A DNA stretch of 64,000 nt from Annona cherimola (taxonomy: Eukaryota; Streptophyta; Magnoliopsida; Magnoliales; Annonaceae): the NCBI GenBank assembly GCA_030490835.1, contig CM059973.1, forward strand, positions 82,971,221 to 83,035,220, read 5' to 3'. The position numbers and the translations under genes are program-made. Shown one piece after another: positions 13,801-28,020 of the stretch. Below the pieces are notes generated by a model. The model was given only the letters and a program-made list of their open reading frames with translations. It was not told where the DNA came from and did no database searches. Numbering within the stretch: the first letter of the stretch is position 1; each line of letters begins with the position of its first letter.

Positions 13801-16151
13801 ATTATAAACAAAGGGGCGGATTACACTATCAGAAACCGAAGTATACAAATGGCTCTCATGCAGACCAGTTCCAATCAGTGCAGGAAACGGAAACCAATTA
13901 TAATCACCAACCTATCCATGGGATTATGATTACCAGCCTATCCATGGCACTGAAGAAAAAGGAGATAAAAACATAATAATCAGGGATTTCTGCCCTTCGA
14001 ATGATGATAATCTCTTGAATTTTTCTCCTTGATAAGCCAAATACATAGATTAACAAATTTATATGATCTCGTGAATGGTAGGACATACATGATACCATTA
14101 TATGGATAAACAAAAATTAAGCATTCAATAATGAAATCTGATAAACATTAGTACCACACTTACGTATCTTAAAATCACCTCAAGAACTTTGCAAAATCTC
14201 ACAGAAATACAACAAAAGGCTTGCAGTTACTGATCTTGCTAAGCCCATAACTAAAATGAGAGTAATTTTAACTAGTCTATTCACTTTGAGTTTGAAGGCA
14301 CCCAGAGGAGAACCCACCCAATATCCATGTGGAACTTCCTTCCCACATATCTGGAAGCTCTTGAGTGCATCTTTTTCATCAGCAATAACAGCCTCTTGTG
14401 TACCAACAGACCAAAGATCTGATGGCCACAAATAATCGAAGTTCACCAGTATATCTGCACTTCCTCTCCGACACCTAGATGCCAACTCTTGTATGAGTAA
14501 AGAGGTAACCAGCTACCGCACAGACAGAATTACAAATCAAGAGGACATCAAGCTACCTTCTAGAAGGATGATGAGCCACCAATATCTGGAGAAACCTTAC
14601 AAGTGGTCCTTGAGCCTCTGATTTGATCATCTGCAAATGCATGCATTAGTACAAAGGTAAGAAAGTGAGCTTCCAGAGTATATTTACATCTGATGTCTTG
14701 CAAAAACTCACATGGAGCTTTAATGCAGATTTTTTTTAAACCTGATATAATTATTATATTTAAGTCTAAACCATGCATAAATGACCTAGTCTAGTCCCAT
14801 CAACTCATAACATGTGCAGAATGAATACTTGCCAGTTTTTTATTCAATGTACCTAGGTGCAAAAACCCATTAAATTTTTCTTTTTATATAAAACTGTTAA
14901 TCTAAGTGTATTTAACATATGTACTAAGTTTTACTATTTTTGGAGATTTGCACATATTTTTTTATTTTTAAAAAACAGAGGTGTTTTTCAGACATTTTAA
15001 ATGACTAAAATACCCTTGTTTTTAAAAACTCAAAAAAATATATACAAATCTCCAAAAATGGTAAAACTGAATACATATGTTAAATACACTTAGATTAACG
15101 GTTTTATAAAAAAAAATTTTAAAAATAAAAAAATGGGTTTTGCGCCCAAGTTCATTGAAGCTTAGCGAACCCAGGTGCGCTAGATAATGGCCCATATGCT
15201 TATGCAGCTAAACTTCATGTGACCATCAAGCCATCAGATATTTCCAACTTATTTGGTTCCGTCTGACTAGTGACCGAAATTTTTAGCTGTTTCATATACT
15301 TGTGGGCAGCATGATGCCATGATCAACAGCTCCTGCATCCAAGCCAATCCACACATGCTTTCACATAGTGGTCAGGTGCAACTTTGGGTGGAATTTTCCC
15401 AGCCTGATATATAAATAATCAGCCTACCTTGTGTTCCAGGATGATATCAAAGGCCTCAGCTGTTGCTTCTTCAACATCATATACAGCTCGAGTAACCTAT
15501 ATGCAGCACAAGTTTTAAATCACATTCTTGATCATTACTGAAACTGAAGCAAACTCCAAGAACATAAATGGAAAAATAAAATAGAAATTTATTAACGATG
15601 GACAGATATATTCTTAACAGCTTAAGGATTCCTATGTGAAGGACCTGTTCTGGGTCTGAAGCATTTGGAAGAAGCTGATGTTCATTTTCATATTTCTCAT
15701 CCTCCAAGCTGAATTCGCTGTAAGCATAATAAGATGATATATCAAAATTATCAAAATTCGTGTCACCATTGTCAAATTAATGCTGGTATAAATAGGACAA
15801 ACATCTGGATCAAAACATGTTGCAGGTAAGTTCCATAATTCAATGGCATGAGAAACAAAGATCACAAAGAATATTAAAATTTTAAAATCCATTAGTTGAA
15901 GAAAATACAGTTTAGTTTTCCTGTCTACAATATGCCAAGCTCAAGTGTTCCAAAGCATTAAAAAGCAATCTTACTAAAGACAAACCATACAAACAAAACC
16001 CCCTGGTCAAAGATTGGAAGAAGATCCTACGTTTTTTTTCCTGTATCTTGATTACCGCTCTAAATTTCTGTTTGAATGTGTTTTCAATATTTCTAGATCC
16101 CACACGTTGGAAGTGCTTACTTAGCACCACATAGTGGTAATATGGATCCAA

Positions 16152-16187
<36 letters not shown>

Positions 16188-19100
16188 CATAATGTCAAGA
16201 GTACTGGCAGAAAAGTGGATATCTTGATAATGTTATACTAGAATACGCCTTGCTGCTTATATCTGAAGAATATTTTCAGTTGACTTTAAAATTTGTGCAA
16301 TATTTTTTAATGACCAAAGCTAGTAGCATTTTGATCAGTTGACTTTATGATCAATTGTAGGCTGCTATTTCAGTCGAACAATCTACAATATGAGCGGGTA
16401 GCAAATTGCTTTATCTGTTTGCTTAATATTCTAAGATGCCACAAGGAAAATCATAAGCTTCGTAGATCAGAATTTCCAGCATAAACGTTCCAACATATCA
16501 TGTCTGCAGTAAAAAAAAAAAAAAAAAGAACATTTAAATCTTAGGTGTTACCAGAAAATAGATATTCCATTGGTTAGGCCATTAGAGCAATTGAGAAACT
16601 CAGAAAAAAGAACTCAAGCATGATTTCAGTTCAGCACATTCAAGAACAAGAAATAATTATAGCTACAAAAATATAGATCTCGGTGGTTCAAGCGATATAA
16701 TTAATATCATTTTATACATTTGAACTTCTAGAGTGGATAGTTGGTCAGCATAATAACCTTAAAAAGGAGAGAGAGTAGAAAAGAACGTGCCTGTGAATTT
16801 GTTTATTTATCCACTTAAGCAGCCTTTCTGCTGTCCTCCCATCGTCAATGGACTTTATCACACTGTTTTCTTGTTGAGGCTGCCATCCACCAGATGCAAA
16901 CTTAGAAGGAGGTCCCCAAAGCAGCATAGGATAATGCCCAACTGAGAACCTATCACAAAGCTTATTATTTATCTGTGCTGCCACACATGCAGAAAGAGAG
17001 GGACCAATCAAAACAAGCATATTTCTTATAAATATAATCAATTAACCAACTAAAAAGGAACTGGCATGTAAAAATTGACATAAAGAAATGGAGTCCATAC
17101 AAACACGAAGGTATTGCCAGCAAAACATACCATGGGACAACTGGCACATTGTTTTCCCAGGAGATGAATTATAAGTGAAAGAGACAAAAAAAACCAAAAA
17201 TAAATAGCAAAGTAATTGCTGGACTGACTAACATAACCCATGACTATGCAAGGTTTTCATTAAGTTGACATACTGGGCGCAACACTTCATCTGATACGGC
17301 CCTGGGACAGATGCAGATAACGTCAAGAAGCAAAACTGGCATATGAGCCTCTCTTAACCAGTATAGTTAATGCCAACATTCTTTGCTTTTTTAAAAAAAA
17401 TAAATTAAATTAAATTTTGCCAGAGCTTATTTGCTGATGGCTGATAAGTACCAGAAGTTAATAAGGATCTGAAATCAAGTAAGCAGAGATTGTGTAGCAT
17501 GGCTTAATTAAAGGGCGTTACATTTTTAAATTGTGTTTGAGTCAGCTAAAGCTGAAATGTTGAAAAATAAACAAAGAATTGAACTGCCCTCATTGGTCTT
17601 TTAGGCTAAATACGTAAAACTATTTTTCAGTTCACAGAACCTAATTGAAATATTTGAATAAAGTGAAATAGTAAACCTATCAAAAGATATATCTGGCAAA
17701 TAAATATGAAAAGCTAAAATGGTCAATATTTAGACTTAAATAGTTATGCAGGAAGTAATGTATGTTTTGGGAATAATCTAATAACATGGGTATTTTCGCA
17801 TGGGAATAATTTAATAATCAATTGTCACAACTTTTTTTATTACAGAAAATGCTCCTGTCAGCAAACTCATTCCCTAGCCTCTGCTGCCCAAATTGAATTA
17901 GCCCAAATCACTTGAAAAGTTCTCCATTCTAAAACATCACTCCAGTGTCCAGACCAAAATGCATATCATTCATTCACCCGATCCCATTTTCGTCAATAAA
18001 CAACCAGCAAAAAGGAAACAATGGGAGATCTCCCTACCCATGCCTCATCAATTTAACATAAAAAATGCAATATATATTTGCATAATAATTCTCAAAGGAT
18101 ATTGAGAAAGAACTCTAACGTTTATAGTTCCTGATGAAAACAAAATTTCTGCCCAAACCAAAACCAACGTACCTTCAAGGCGCAGTCTACCCTTGTCATG
18201 AGTACAATTCCAGGATGAACTGCATTACGTCCGTTAAAAAGTCTAGCAACCTTCTCATAATGAGGCTGCATAGTGAAAGCTCAACAAGGAAACATTATTA
18301 AGCTACTCAAAGAAAAAGGAGAGAATTATGAATGGCAAAAATGTGGCAGGCAATGTACCTTATAATTCCTACAGGCAGGACACCTGCAACAAAATAATGT
18401 GGGTTCAAATTGCATTAAACCAAACAAAGCGAAGGCAAAACTCAAACAGAATGAGTCTAATCAGGCAAAAATGAAAGCAGGATGCACAAATACCCTTGAA
18501 TGGGCGACAGACAATATGACACTGGCAATAAATGGAGGAAGAGAATAGAAAAACATTAAAGAATCCACTCATATAACTCTGCTTACACATCAATGTGTTG
18601 TGTAAAGCACATGAACCATACTAAGGTAGGCGAAGCCATATTAATTATGTCACCCACCCTGCAAGTTGAATTGGACTTGGTGTAGATCCCAACTAAATAC
18701 ATGGTTGAATCATGGATGCCTAGCCAGTGAGCTCAATTCCATTTGAAGTTTATGTGAAACATGTAATGCACAATCAACTGCACCCGATGATGGAACTCAA
18801 AACATCTAAAGAGCAAAGAATTTCCCTTCAAAACAAACTCTTTAAAAATATATATATTTCTCCTATCCCAACATTTTATCCTCTGGAAAGATATTTGTTC
18901 CCTAGAATCTAGATACGATCTTCAAGAACTGAAGCAATTTAGTTATTCACAGATAAATTCCAGTATATATCATGCAAAGAGGTTGCTCATAACACATCAG
19001 GTGAAAGCCATCTGATATAATTTCCATCTGATATAATTTCCAGCATTATCATGAAAAATGGTTATTTCACAGTTATTGTTGGCTTGTGCACACGCAATTC

Positions 19101-20135
19101 ACATGCCTAACATGTGAGGAACACGCAATTCCAGCTGAACCATCCAAATTGCAAGAGCCAACCTAGTTAAATGCAGTTAAATTGTTTTAGATTATCTTGT
19201 TCTCTAACAAATATCTTCACAACTGACATATCTGCTACAACTGTCCATCAAGTCTCCGAAAATCAATTTAGTGCAAAGATTTGAATTCTAACTCTAGACG
19301 CACGCATGAGTCAGTAGTTGAAATTGATTGGCGAGATATGTACGGTTTTTTATGACAAGCATACCCCTGATCTAGCATACAGTACAGAGTACATGACACG
19401 TGAATCAAAATCTATTCACGTGGCTAGCTAGAACATGCGGAGTCTGCAAATTCTATCATTTCTCCAATAACATAAGGAATTGCACTTGGGCTAGACATCT
19501 TGATCGTCCAGGCTTGCCATTCCCAGGGCACAGAGAAGCAGAATGGATCAGAGGATGTGAGTCCCACTGACACTACTATTAAGACAGGCAAAGGCAGGAT
19601 TTTTTCTTTTCCCTCCGCCAAGCCAGAGGCAGCGCGTGCCTACTCAGCAATATCTCGCCTTTCACATGTTCTGTTGAAAGCCAGCATGGCGTATCCCAAA
19701 ATTCTACTCTGTGAAGAAACAGCAATGACAATATCTATTTGCTTCTACAAAGTGACGGCCTTTCACACGAATAGCCAATCCTCAGCTTACAAAATCAAGC
19801 AACCACGGCTATTCGCGCGGGGGATCCCAGAAAACTAACCAGTTTGCAAAGAATTCGACAATAGCGAACGAAGTTGGCGACTTCCTGAGGACCTGATTAA
19901 AATTCGTAATGTTCAGGTCTACAGCTGCGTCGACAGGATCTAGATCGTTGATCGCCCGTAGCAAGGAACGGGAAGGACTCCTCAACGTCTCGATGCCAGG
20001 CAGTAAGGATTTCGAAGCTCCGAATCTCACCACGACCGAGAAGAAGAAGAGAAGAAGAAAGGTTGAAGACATGAGAACAAGAAAAGGGGAGAGCAGATTT
20101 TCAGGAGTCAGGCCTCTAGGGTTTTTGGAAATCAC
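10871..20135 (-). CDS. QSOX: Quiescin sulfhydryl oxidase (QSOX), complete, 11 exons
   Basis: This flavoprotein makes disulfide bonds in secretory proteins: a thioredoxin domain oxidises the substrate and an Erv/ALR FAD domain passes electrons to oxygen. Exons, 5' to 3': 20135-19840, 18383-18359, 18265-18173, 16972-16791, 15717-15645, 15496-15428, 14630-14557, 14474-14318, 12295-12255, 11580-11434 and 11351-10871. They join in frame to 545 residues (524 if Met22 is used, which puts the signal peptide MSSTFLLLFFFSVVV first). CPAC at 100-103 is the thioredoxin site. CEEC at 373-376 and CPSC at 437-440 are the Erv-region pairs, with the FAD motif WNAHNKVNERL before CPSC. A transmembrane helix lies at about 504-526. 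Exon 2 is only 25 nt. Intron 4 appears to use a GC donor (CAG|gcacgt), because only that keeps the frame. Length and order match plant QSOX, which has one thioredoxin domain. Confidence 0.95.
14840..15175. mobile_element. Foldback MITE inside QSOX intron 6
   Basis: The two halves are inverted repeats. The outer arms read TTCAATGTACCTAGGTGCAA on the left and, inward from the right, TTCAATGAACTTGGGCGCAA. The inner core (gttaatctaagtgtattta, then ttttactatttttggagat) is the same hairpin core found in at least eight other elements of this window. No clean target duplication was found. Confidence 0.75.
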
Positions 20136-22899
20136 TATTTCGAGGCGAGAAGAGCGGAAGCAGGAAAGCAGCCGTTGAATCCTTTTCGGCTCTTTCGCTT
20201 TCTCGCAAGTCGCAATAGATTAGTGCCTCCCCGTCTCGTGGAAGCAGGAAGAAATGCAAAATGCAAATATCTACTCTGGGCGATGGATGACAAGCAAGTG
20301 CGTAGTGCATATCAATAAAATCGCACATTAGAAAGCCGATTATGAGATCATGAGGGTTGGATGGTACATTTTTCATGATATGCATTTTTGTATTCTTCTA
20401 TTATATTAACCGAATTAGATTATCAAGCAACCGGCGCAGATGTATTCAAGGGAAGGAATAGACGTGACAAATGTCTTCGCTCGACTTGAAGGCTGGACCT
20501 TCAACTCTCACACCCTACACACCCTACACACCCACGTCAATCATTGTCATCGAAAGTGGTGGTTATGTGTATTTGCATTTGTGTGTTAAGCGTAAATATG
20601 TTGGTTGCAGTCACAGAAGAAGTGTTTTTGACGTATATTTTCAAGTTCCTGACGACAAATTACTCACCCATAAGAAACCCATTTTGGATGTGACATGAGT
20701 AAGATCTTCCTGTCGCATTTGTTGATTAGACATAAATAAAAATATCTTCTTATGTTATACTATTTCCACAGCAAGTAAAAATGTATAAAAAGTAAAAATA
20801 ACAAAATGTGTCATACTTGTTACTTGTTTCCCCGGTAATAATTTTTCCCACTTTTAAGTATTCGATTTCATATATTAACATCAACTATAGTTTTTACTAT
20901 TTGCTATGTATATTTTCTATTTTGTTTTCATATTAAAATTTTATCTATTTTATTTTTATTCATTCATTGTATTTATAAATAATTGCTTCTGCTATATCTC
21001 ACCGAATATCCTTTTTTAACACTTTTCCATATTTTCTCCCTTTTTTTATTTATTCGTCAGCGAACGAACCATGTTTCCATTTGAAGTTTTTTATTATTTT
21101 TATTTTTTTATAAGCCATTTGAGTTTTGACGGTGAAAATATAATGTGGGTAGAGGGAAGAGGGGGTAAGTGCGTACGAGACATGAGAACGACTGGATTCT
21201 GCCAACACTGGGCCTGAAACACCCAAGTTGAGCTTACAGACGTCGACGTCCACATCCCGTTGCCGGGTCAGGAATGCCAACTTTGGGCTTGATTGCCCCA
21301 CCCACCCAGGCTGCAATCAGCATTGGCCATCGGGCCATGCCCCACAGAAATGGAAGGGGTGTCTCGCTGTGGCTAACGGTTCCAGTTTTTAAAAAATTAA
21401 AAACAATATTCCCAGTAATTTATAATAGTTAATCCCACGGTTTCATTCCATTCACTCTCTGAATCTGATTTCTCAAAAACAAGCATAGAACCTCAGCTTG
21501 GAATGCATGATTGAATTACATACATTCTCATTATTTTCGAGCAGCATATTGCTAGGATGTGGAGAAACGCCAGACAAATTCTTTGGACATTGCATCTATT
21601 GCCGGCCGGTTCGGAATGATAATTGGAGAGGGATGAGACGAGAGATTGGTAATTAGAAAAGTGGTATTGTAAATGTAACAGATTGTATTTCAAAATAAAA
21701 AGTTGTATTGTAAACTGAAAAAATTATTTTGAAAATGGAAAATCATATTTTATTTTTGTCCCATCTCAATCACCCCATGATTATTTAAAGACTTGCCCGA
21801 GACCATCCAAATTACTTTTATCATTACGAACGGACCGTACTGTTTCAAAGCATCCAAAGTACTTAAATGGGATAAGATTCACCGTTCGCAAGACAACTTT
21901 TTTAATTTTTAATATTTTACATATTATTTTTTTTATTATCAATCCACCTCATTACATTTTCATCTCGTTTAATTATCTTGGTTTGGAACAGGCACGATAT
22001 CGGTGGTTTGAGAACTACAGGAAAAAACCATCAATCCATCATTGAAGCAAACTAACTAGTAACTTCTCAGGGACAAAAGCAACGATGGGCCCTTAAAATA
22101 ACGTAAGCAGCAAACAAACATCACGCCATCTGAATATTTGGATTCCGTGCGCATTACGCTGCCTGCCTTTGTGCAGCCAAACAGAGGAATTTAAGCGAAC
22201 GCATTTTTTTTTTAATAAAATTAAATCTTATTTTTTATTCTGCAATGAATAGGGTCTTGCTCCTTCCAATCTCTCCTCAATTTTAGAGAGTATATAATTA
22301 GAATGCGTTAATCCAGATATATATGTCACTCACATGCCCAGAAGCTCCACCGATTTACTGGAATGCACTGATATGATGTACACATGCAGCTGGGCTTCCA
22401 GCCCAAAAATATTTATAATAAGAAATTTCCATATCATCAAATATTAGAATACGCACCAAATATATCTTCATTGATGGGCGATTCCACAGAGTCCAAAACC
22501 GTTAGTTAGCATCATCCCATCAAACACGTCCAAAATCGTTGAAGTCGACAGCCGGCCGGTGAATGGTTTGGAAGGAATTTCAACAACAAATAGCCATTTT
22601 TGACCAACAATCTGGGTCCACCGCTCACGTTATGCCCTCGAATCAGGGATTTGCACTCTTAGAGCTTGGAACGGTTGATACGAAAGTACTCGGTATGCAT
22701 TCTCCATGCACACCTACACGCAGGAGATATTAGGTCAGGGGACACTAACCAAAAATTTTTTAATGGTTATTTTATACAACATGACAACTAATATTATAAT
22801 TAAGTATATTCACAATTTTCACATAATTAAGCAAATCTTTCTCACAAATACCCTACATCAACGAAAATTTTTGAATAACTCTTACTTCAAGAAAACTTG
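20136..22899. other. Upstream region of QSOX and gene-free sequence
   Basis: 20136-20300 should carry the QSOX promoter and leader (minus strand). No clear TATA box was assigned. 21605-21990 may be a MITE: its ends, GTTCGGAATGATAATTGG and inward from the right GTTCCAAACCAAGATAATTA, are loosely inverted. An open frame at 20471-20698 (+) looks like no known protein and was not accepted. Nothing else was recognised. Confidence 0.35.
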
Positions 22900-23030
22900 T
22901 AAAATTAATACCAAAAAAGAAAAATTGTAAAACTCTACAAGGAGGGCTAATGTAAAATACCCCTCACCGAAGGAGGGACTCGAAACAGCATACGCTGCAT
23001 ACCACGGCGCCTCAGGCATGCACTAACCGA
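22900..23030 (-). mobile_element. tRNA-derived SINE head, probable
   Basis: Read on the minus strand, GTTAGTGCATGCCTGAGG resembles a Pol III box A. About 45 nt further GTTTCGAGTCCC resembles box B, and an AT-rich tail follows. No flanking duplication was found, so the ends are approximate. Confidence 0.45.
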
Positions 23031-23599
23031 AATTTAAAGCAACAAATGATGTCAGCTGGTCAGTTCCGTGCACGGCACTCGGGTTTGATCTTATACGAGG
23101 AGCTTTGTTTTCAATTTCAAGAATAATGTCTCGATCTATTGTTAAATTTATATTTATTAAGCAAAAATTGAAAAAAAAAAAATATGCGCAGGAAAAGAAC
23201 TGGTTATACGATAAGGAAGCAAAAAAAAAAAAAAAAAAAAAGGACATGATGTGCAAAATGGATTTTAGATTTGGGGCATTCGGATTTTAAGCCCTTTGCA
23301 TGAGTTCCGCGATAGTGGCAATATGCCTCCAAATACGAAAAGCTTTTTCTGTCCATGTGATGTCGCATATATGGCCATTGTGGGCTGATCGACTTTCGTG
23401 GCTCTCGTGACTTTTCCGAGAAATAGGCGGCTACCTTCATCTCACCCAGGAAATTCTTATAATATTCCTGACAACGTCGCTTCGTCACTCTGGCAATGTA
23501 ACGTGTATGAGATGATGAAAAAGGGTAACAGGGTACACCGTATCAGAGAGAATCAGAAAAAGTTTCAAATAGTGAGTGTGAGTCATATAACAATAATAA

Positions 23600-24480
23600 T
23601 AAGGGGGAGTTTGTTAAAAACATAAAAAAATTTATGCGTGTTTGATTGTGCTAAAAAAAAATGTCAACTAAAATTTTTTTCTTTTCAAAATTATTATATT
23701 TTTTAATTATTTATTCATATTTTTTTATACAAATTATTTTACTTTTTAATTATTTTCACACAACTATACATGCAACTAACATATCAATTTTAATTTTTTT
23801 CTCCTTACGCCTTATTACTATTTCATCGTGTCACATCATTTTCTATCAATTTGGTAATTTTTACCTTACAAATTTTTCATCAAAAAAAGTTTTACTCCCG
23901 ACTAAACACACTCAAATATCTAAAATTTTTCACTCCCTACAACTATCTTATTTTTTATTATTTTTTCATATCTTTCTATCCAAAATACTCTACTCTTTAA
24001 TCACTTGTATACAACTACTTTATACAAATAACGTATTTATTTGAACTTTATTATTTTTATTCTTCATCATTATTTCTATTATATCACATTATTTTCTCTT
24101 ATTTAAAAAAATTTTATCCAAAAAACTTTTTAACAAAAGTTTTATCACTTCCTAAACCTAAAAGATATGATAGTTGCTTGAAAATATATGAAAAAATTGT
24201 TGAAATACAAAGAAAATAATATAAAAACTATTCTAGTTAAATAGTGAAAATATAAAATTTTATCAAAAGTTGGGTAGAAAGTAGAGATTTTTTTTTCCTT
24301 TACATGTTTATAATATAAAAGGAAAAGTAAGAAATCAGGATTGAAAAAAATTTTAAAAATTAAAAAAATGATGTGATATGGTAAGAATAATAATTATGAG
24401 TAAATAGACTAGAGTTAAAACATATAAAGTAGTTAAATTGAATGATATTAAAAAATAATAAAGAAATGTGTAAAGATATT
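23600..24480. mobile_element. Cluster of Harbinger/Tourist-like MITE copies
   Basis: Two head-to-tail degraded copies (about 23637-23915 and 23916-24165) and a third in reverse orientation (about 24180-24480) share the ordered blocks aaaacttttcactctccata, ttttttaattatttttt and atatcacatcattttct with the element at 45524-45815. Long AT-rich open frames here are by-products of the repeats. Confidence 0.5.
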
Positions 24481-24604
24481 TTTTGTTCTAATCTTGCCGA
24501 TTCTCTCTCAACCTTCTTAGCGTTTTGCTAGGAAGGAGTAATTGGAATCCCAAGCCATTTTTGCTATAAAAAAGATAATAATAAATAAGTAGGATAATTG
24601 TATT

Positions 24605-24985
24605 AGAGGAATAATTTTGTTAGTTCGGATTAAGTAAATGCTCCGCTTAACTCATATCAAAAAATTTATTTAAAAATATTTTTTTGCTTTTTTTCACACA
24701 TTTGTTTATCTAAGTGTATTTAATACATAAACCGAAATTTAACATTTTTGGATATTTGTATATATTTTTAAATCTTTTTTAAATATCTGTGTTTAAAATA
24801 CTTTTATATTTAAAAATCTTAAAAAATATATAAATATATCTAAAAATGATCAAACTTAGTTTATATGCTAAATACATTTAGATAAACAAGTGTATGGAGA
24901 AAAATAAAAAATATTTTTAAACGAATATTTTGAGGTGAATAATTTGCTTAGCTTAAGCTAATAGAATCGCTTGACATTATATTAT
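24605..24985. mobile_element. Foldback MITE of the GATCYTATTAGC family
   Basis: The ends are inverted (ttgttagttcggattaagta on the left, tattagcttaagctaagca inward from the right), with the shared hairpin core between. 24986-25800 is AT-rich and nothing was recognised in it beyond dispersed repeat fragments. Confidence 0.6.
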
Positions 24986-25806
24986 ATCATATTAAAGGAT
25001 GCGCAAAGAAGTAGAAAAATGCATTTCCTTATTTTACACGTTCCCAAATGAAGCCATCACATTTTTTACACTTGCTAAACATTTTAAAGGTTCTTTTTTA
25101 AGATGTTGATAATTGATGCAAAATATAATTTATTTATTATATTTAACATCATTTGTTTAGTTATGATGCAAGTTTTATCTAAATCAAATAGGTATATAAG
25201 TCACATGTGCTCAAAAATAGGTATTTATGTGTAAATTAAAAAAAAGCTTAAATCTATTCATATATGTATTATAATGTAATAATATTTTATATGATCATTT
25301 ATGTTATTAGTCATATTTTAGGCTATTTAGATGTTGAAAATACTACTTAAAAATTAATATTTATTAGTAAATTATTTTATTACATTGATGTAAAGCATTT
25401 ATAGATACACCAATATCCCGTGATACTAAACAAATGAGTGGATTTCTGTTATAACATAATTGATGTTAAATATAATAAATAGACTGAAATTTTCATCAAT
25501 CATTAGAATATTAAAAACAGGAGGCTTATAGAAGCATAGCCCCATCTTAAATACTTATTTAAATTAAAATTTTGCATGAAATTTATTTATGAATTTGTCT
25601 CATAAAGTTCATAATTAAAATATGGGTTGGATCATTGGATTTCACATTGATTCAAAAGCATTTATTAGAAAAAAGTTCGAATAAAATTCCTAGAAGGCTA
25701 AATAACGTCTTTTTATTTAGGTATGATAGCACGTAAAAATGTTAATTCTGGGCAACTAAAATTGTCTCATAAAAAGTTAAAAATGTTGTTAAAAAATTGT
25801 GGTGAC

Positions 25807-26062
25807 CAGTCGTTGGTGATATATATCAAATAACAATCATTAAGCAAAACTTAATTGCTAATAATTCAAGATTTTTATACCTAGAAAACTAATTTTTTTT
25901 ATAAGAGGAAACTAATTTTTTTAAGATAAGAGGAAACTACCAGCAGTTGGTGATCTATATCCAATAACAATCATTAAGAAAAAATTAATTGCTAATAATT
26001 CAAGATTTTTATACCTAGAAAACTAATTTTTTTTATAAGAGGAAACTAATTTTTTTAGTTCT
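25807..26062. repeat. Tandem duplication, period about 132 bp
   Basis: Two nearly identical units begin at 25807 and 25939. Each contains ggtgatatatatcaaataac (ggtgatctatatccaataac in the second) and then ttgctaataattcaagattt. No coding potential was seen. Confidence 0.8.
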
Positions 26063-26164
26063 AAAAGTATTTTCATTAGCAAGAAATTATTTTTACCTTC
26101 TAAAACTTTACTAAAAGTAAGAAAAATTTGCTTACATTGTATATATATTTTTCTTGCTAATAAA

Positions 26165-26915
26165 TACTTTTAGGGTGTATTTGATATATGATAAAACTTT
26201 TAAAACTTTGGAATGAAAAGTTTTTGTAGTATAAATTTTTTAAAAATTGAAGAATTTATATTGGGGTGTTCCATAATTCATAAAACTTTTCAATATAAAA
26301 TATTTCATTCATCACAACGAATCTATTTTGAATTATTTTTTTCATTTATTTCTATACAATTATTTTACTTTTCAATCATTTCCACACCACTATCAATGCA
26401 TCTAAACTATCTATTTTAACTTTATTCATTTTATTCTTCATCATTACCCATATCATAATACATTATTTTCTCATATTTCAAAAACTTTTATGCCAAATTT
26501 TTTTTATCACTTCCCAAACTTACCATAGAGTAAGGGTAGTCAAAAAATTAACATTCTTGTAGCTTAGATATGATTGAAAAATTATATCTAATTAATTACA
26601 CTACAAAATATCAATTTTGCAAGAATGTAAGTGCAATGAAATGCAATTTTATTGCATATGATATTTTAAGGAACATATAGGTATTGCGGGTGCATTTGGC
26701 AATGAGTATAAAATGTCATTTTAAAACTTTTCAATTTAAAACTTTTCACTCTCCATAACTACTATATTTTTTAATCATTTTTTCACATTTTCCTATACAA
26801 CTACCATACTTTTCAATCATTTCTACACAATTACCTATGCAACTAACCTATCTATTTTAACTTTATTTTTTTTTACTCCTTATCATTACCCCTATCATAT
26901 TACACGAGAAATACT
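26165..26915. mobile_element. Two further Harbinger/Tourist-like MITE copies
   Basis: 26165-26530 and 26690-26915 carry the same ordered motif series as 45524-45815 in degraded form. The space between and up to 27500 is AT-rich and holds nothing recognised. Confidence 0.5.
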
Positions 26916-27524
26916 TACAGATTTGTTGCATAACTAGAGTTATGTTTCTATAAAATATTCTTTCTCATACGTAACAATTTTATTTTTAATATTTTAATGC
27001 TTGATAAAAAATTTACTTTGTCTATTATATTTAGCATTATTTATATTATCATGAAAGCCTTTTTATTCGTCGCTATGGATGAGCCTCACCTAAAAACGTA
27101 TAAAAATTAAAATAATAAAATAGTTTAATAATAAATATTAATTCTAAAGTTATATATTTGACATCTAAGCTATTTAAAATGTCGTTATTGTGTAGATAAA
27201 TGATTATGTAAAGTATTATAATATTCTAATATATGTAAATAGTTTTCATAATTTACATATAAATATATATCTTTCAACAAATGTGTTTCCATGTACATGA
27301 TTGATTTGAATAAAGCTTGATAATTTAACTTAACAAATAATATTAAATATAATAAACAAATTAAATTTTACATCAAACATGATGACGAAGGGGGTTACAT
27401 CAAAATGTTTATTTGTAACCCATTAAGTAGAAGCCGACTGTAATCCTAACCCGCATAACTAAAAGGTGTATATGTAAAAAAATTTCGCAGCATATACATC
27501 AACTTGCGACTGTTGCTGTATTTA

Positions 27525-28020
27525 TTTGCATGCCACCGTATGAGTAATTTACGTTTTAAATTCTCTAATTTCACATATTTGCATTTTAAATCCCGAGGTT
27601 TGCATTTTAGCTTTTAAACTTTATGAAGTTTGTTTCTTTGCATTTTAGACCCCAGCTCTAATAGTGTTAAAAATCACCGTTAATATTTTATAAAATGTCT
27701 AAAATGCCTTTTGCATTTTAAATCATATGAAGTTTGATTTAAACTCTCCACCCTCACAATGTTAAATAATATTGTTAAAATTTTGATTTGCTTATTATCA
27801 TGTTAAACCATGTGAAATTTGGTTTAAAATGTAAAGATTATTTTAAATATTTTATAAGATTTTAACCGTAATTTTTAATGCGATTAGGGCCGAAGGTTTA
27901 AAATGCAAAAAACCAAATTTCACAGGATTTAAAATGTTAATATGTAAATCTCAGAGTTTAAACTATAAATATATATATATAAGTTAGAAAGTTTAAAATG
28001 TAAATTCCACCACCATGCAT
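27525..28020. mobile_element. Foldback element, about 490 bp
   Basis: The left arm (gagtaatttacgttttaaat) and the inverted right arm (gtggaatttacattttaaac, read inward) face each other. The interior holds many spaced copies of a motif like gcattttaaat in both orientations. No target duplication was resolved. 28021-28540 holds nothing recognised. Confidence 0.5.

Noticed and set aside
20471..20698. Plus-strand open frame of 75 codons upstream of QSOX
   Set aside because: No recognisable domain, repetitive Thr/Pro start, no splice partner, and divergent intergenic context.
23661..24044. 127-codon plus-strand open frame rich in Phe/Ile/Leu
   Set aside because: It lies across two AT-rich MITE copies; similar frames appear wherever this MITE occurs, so it is compositional.
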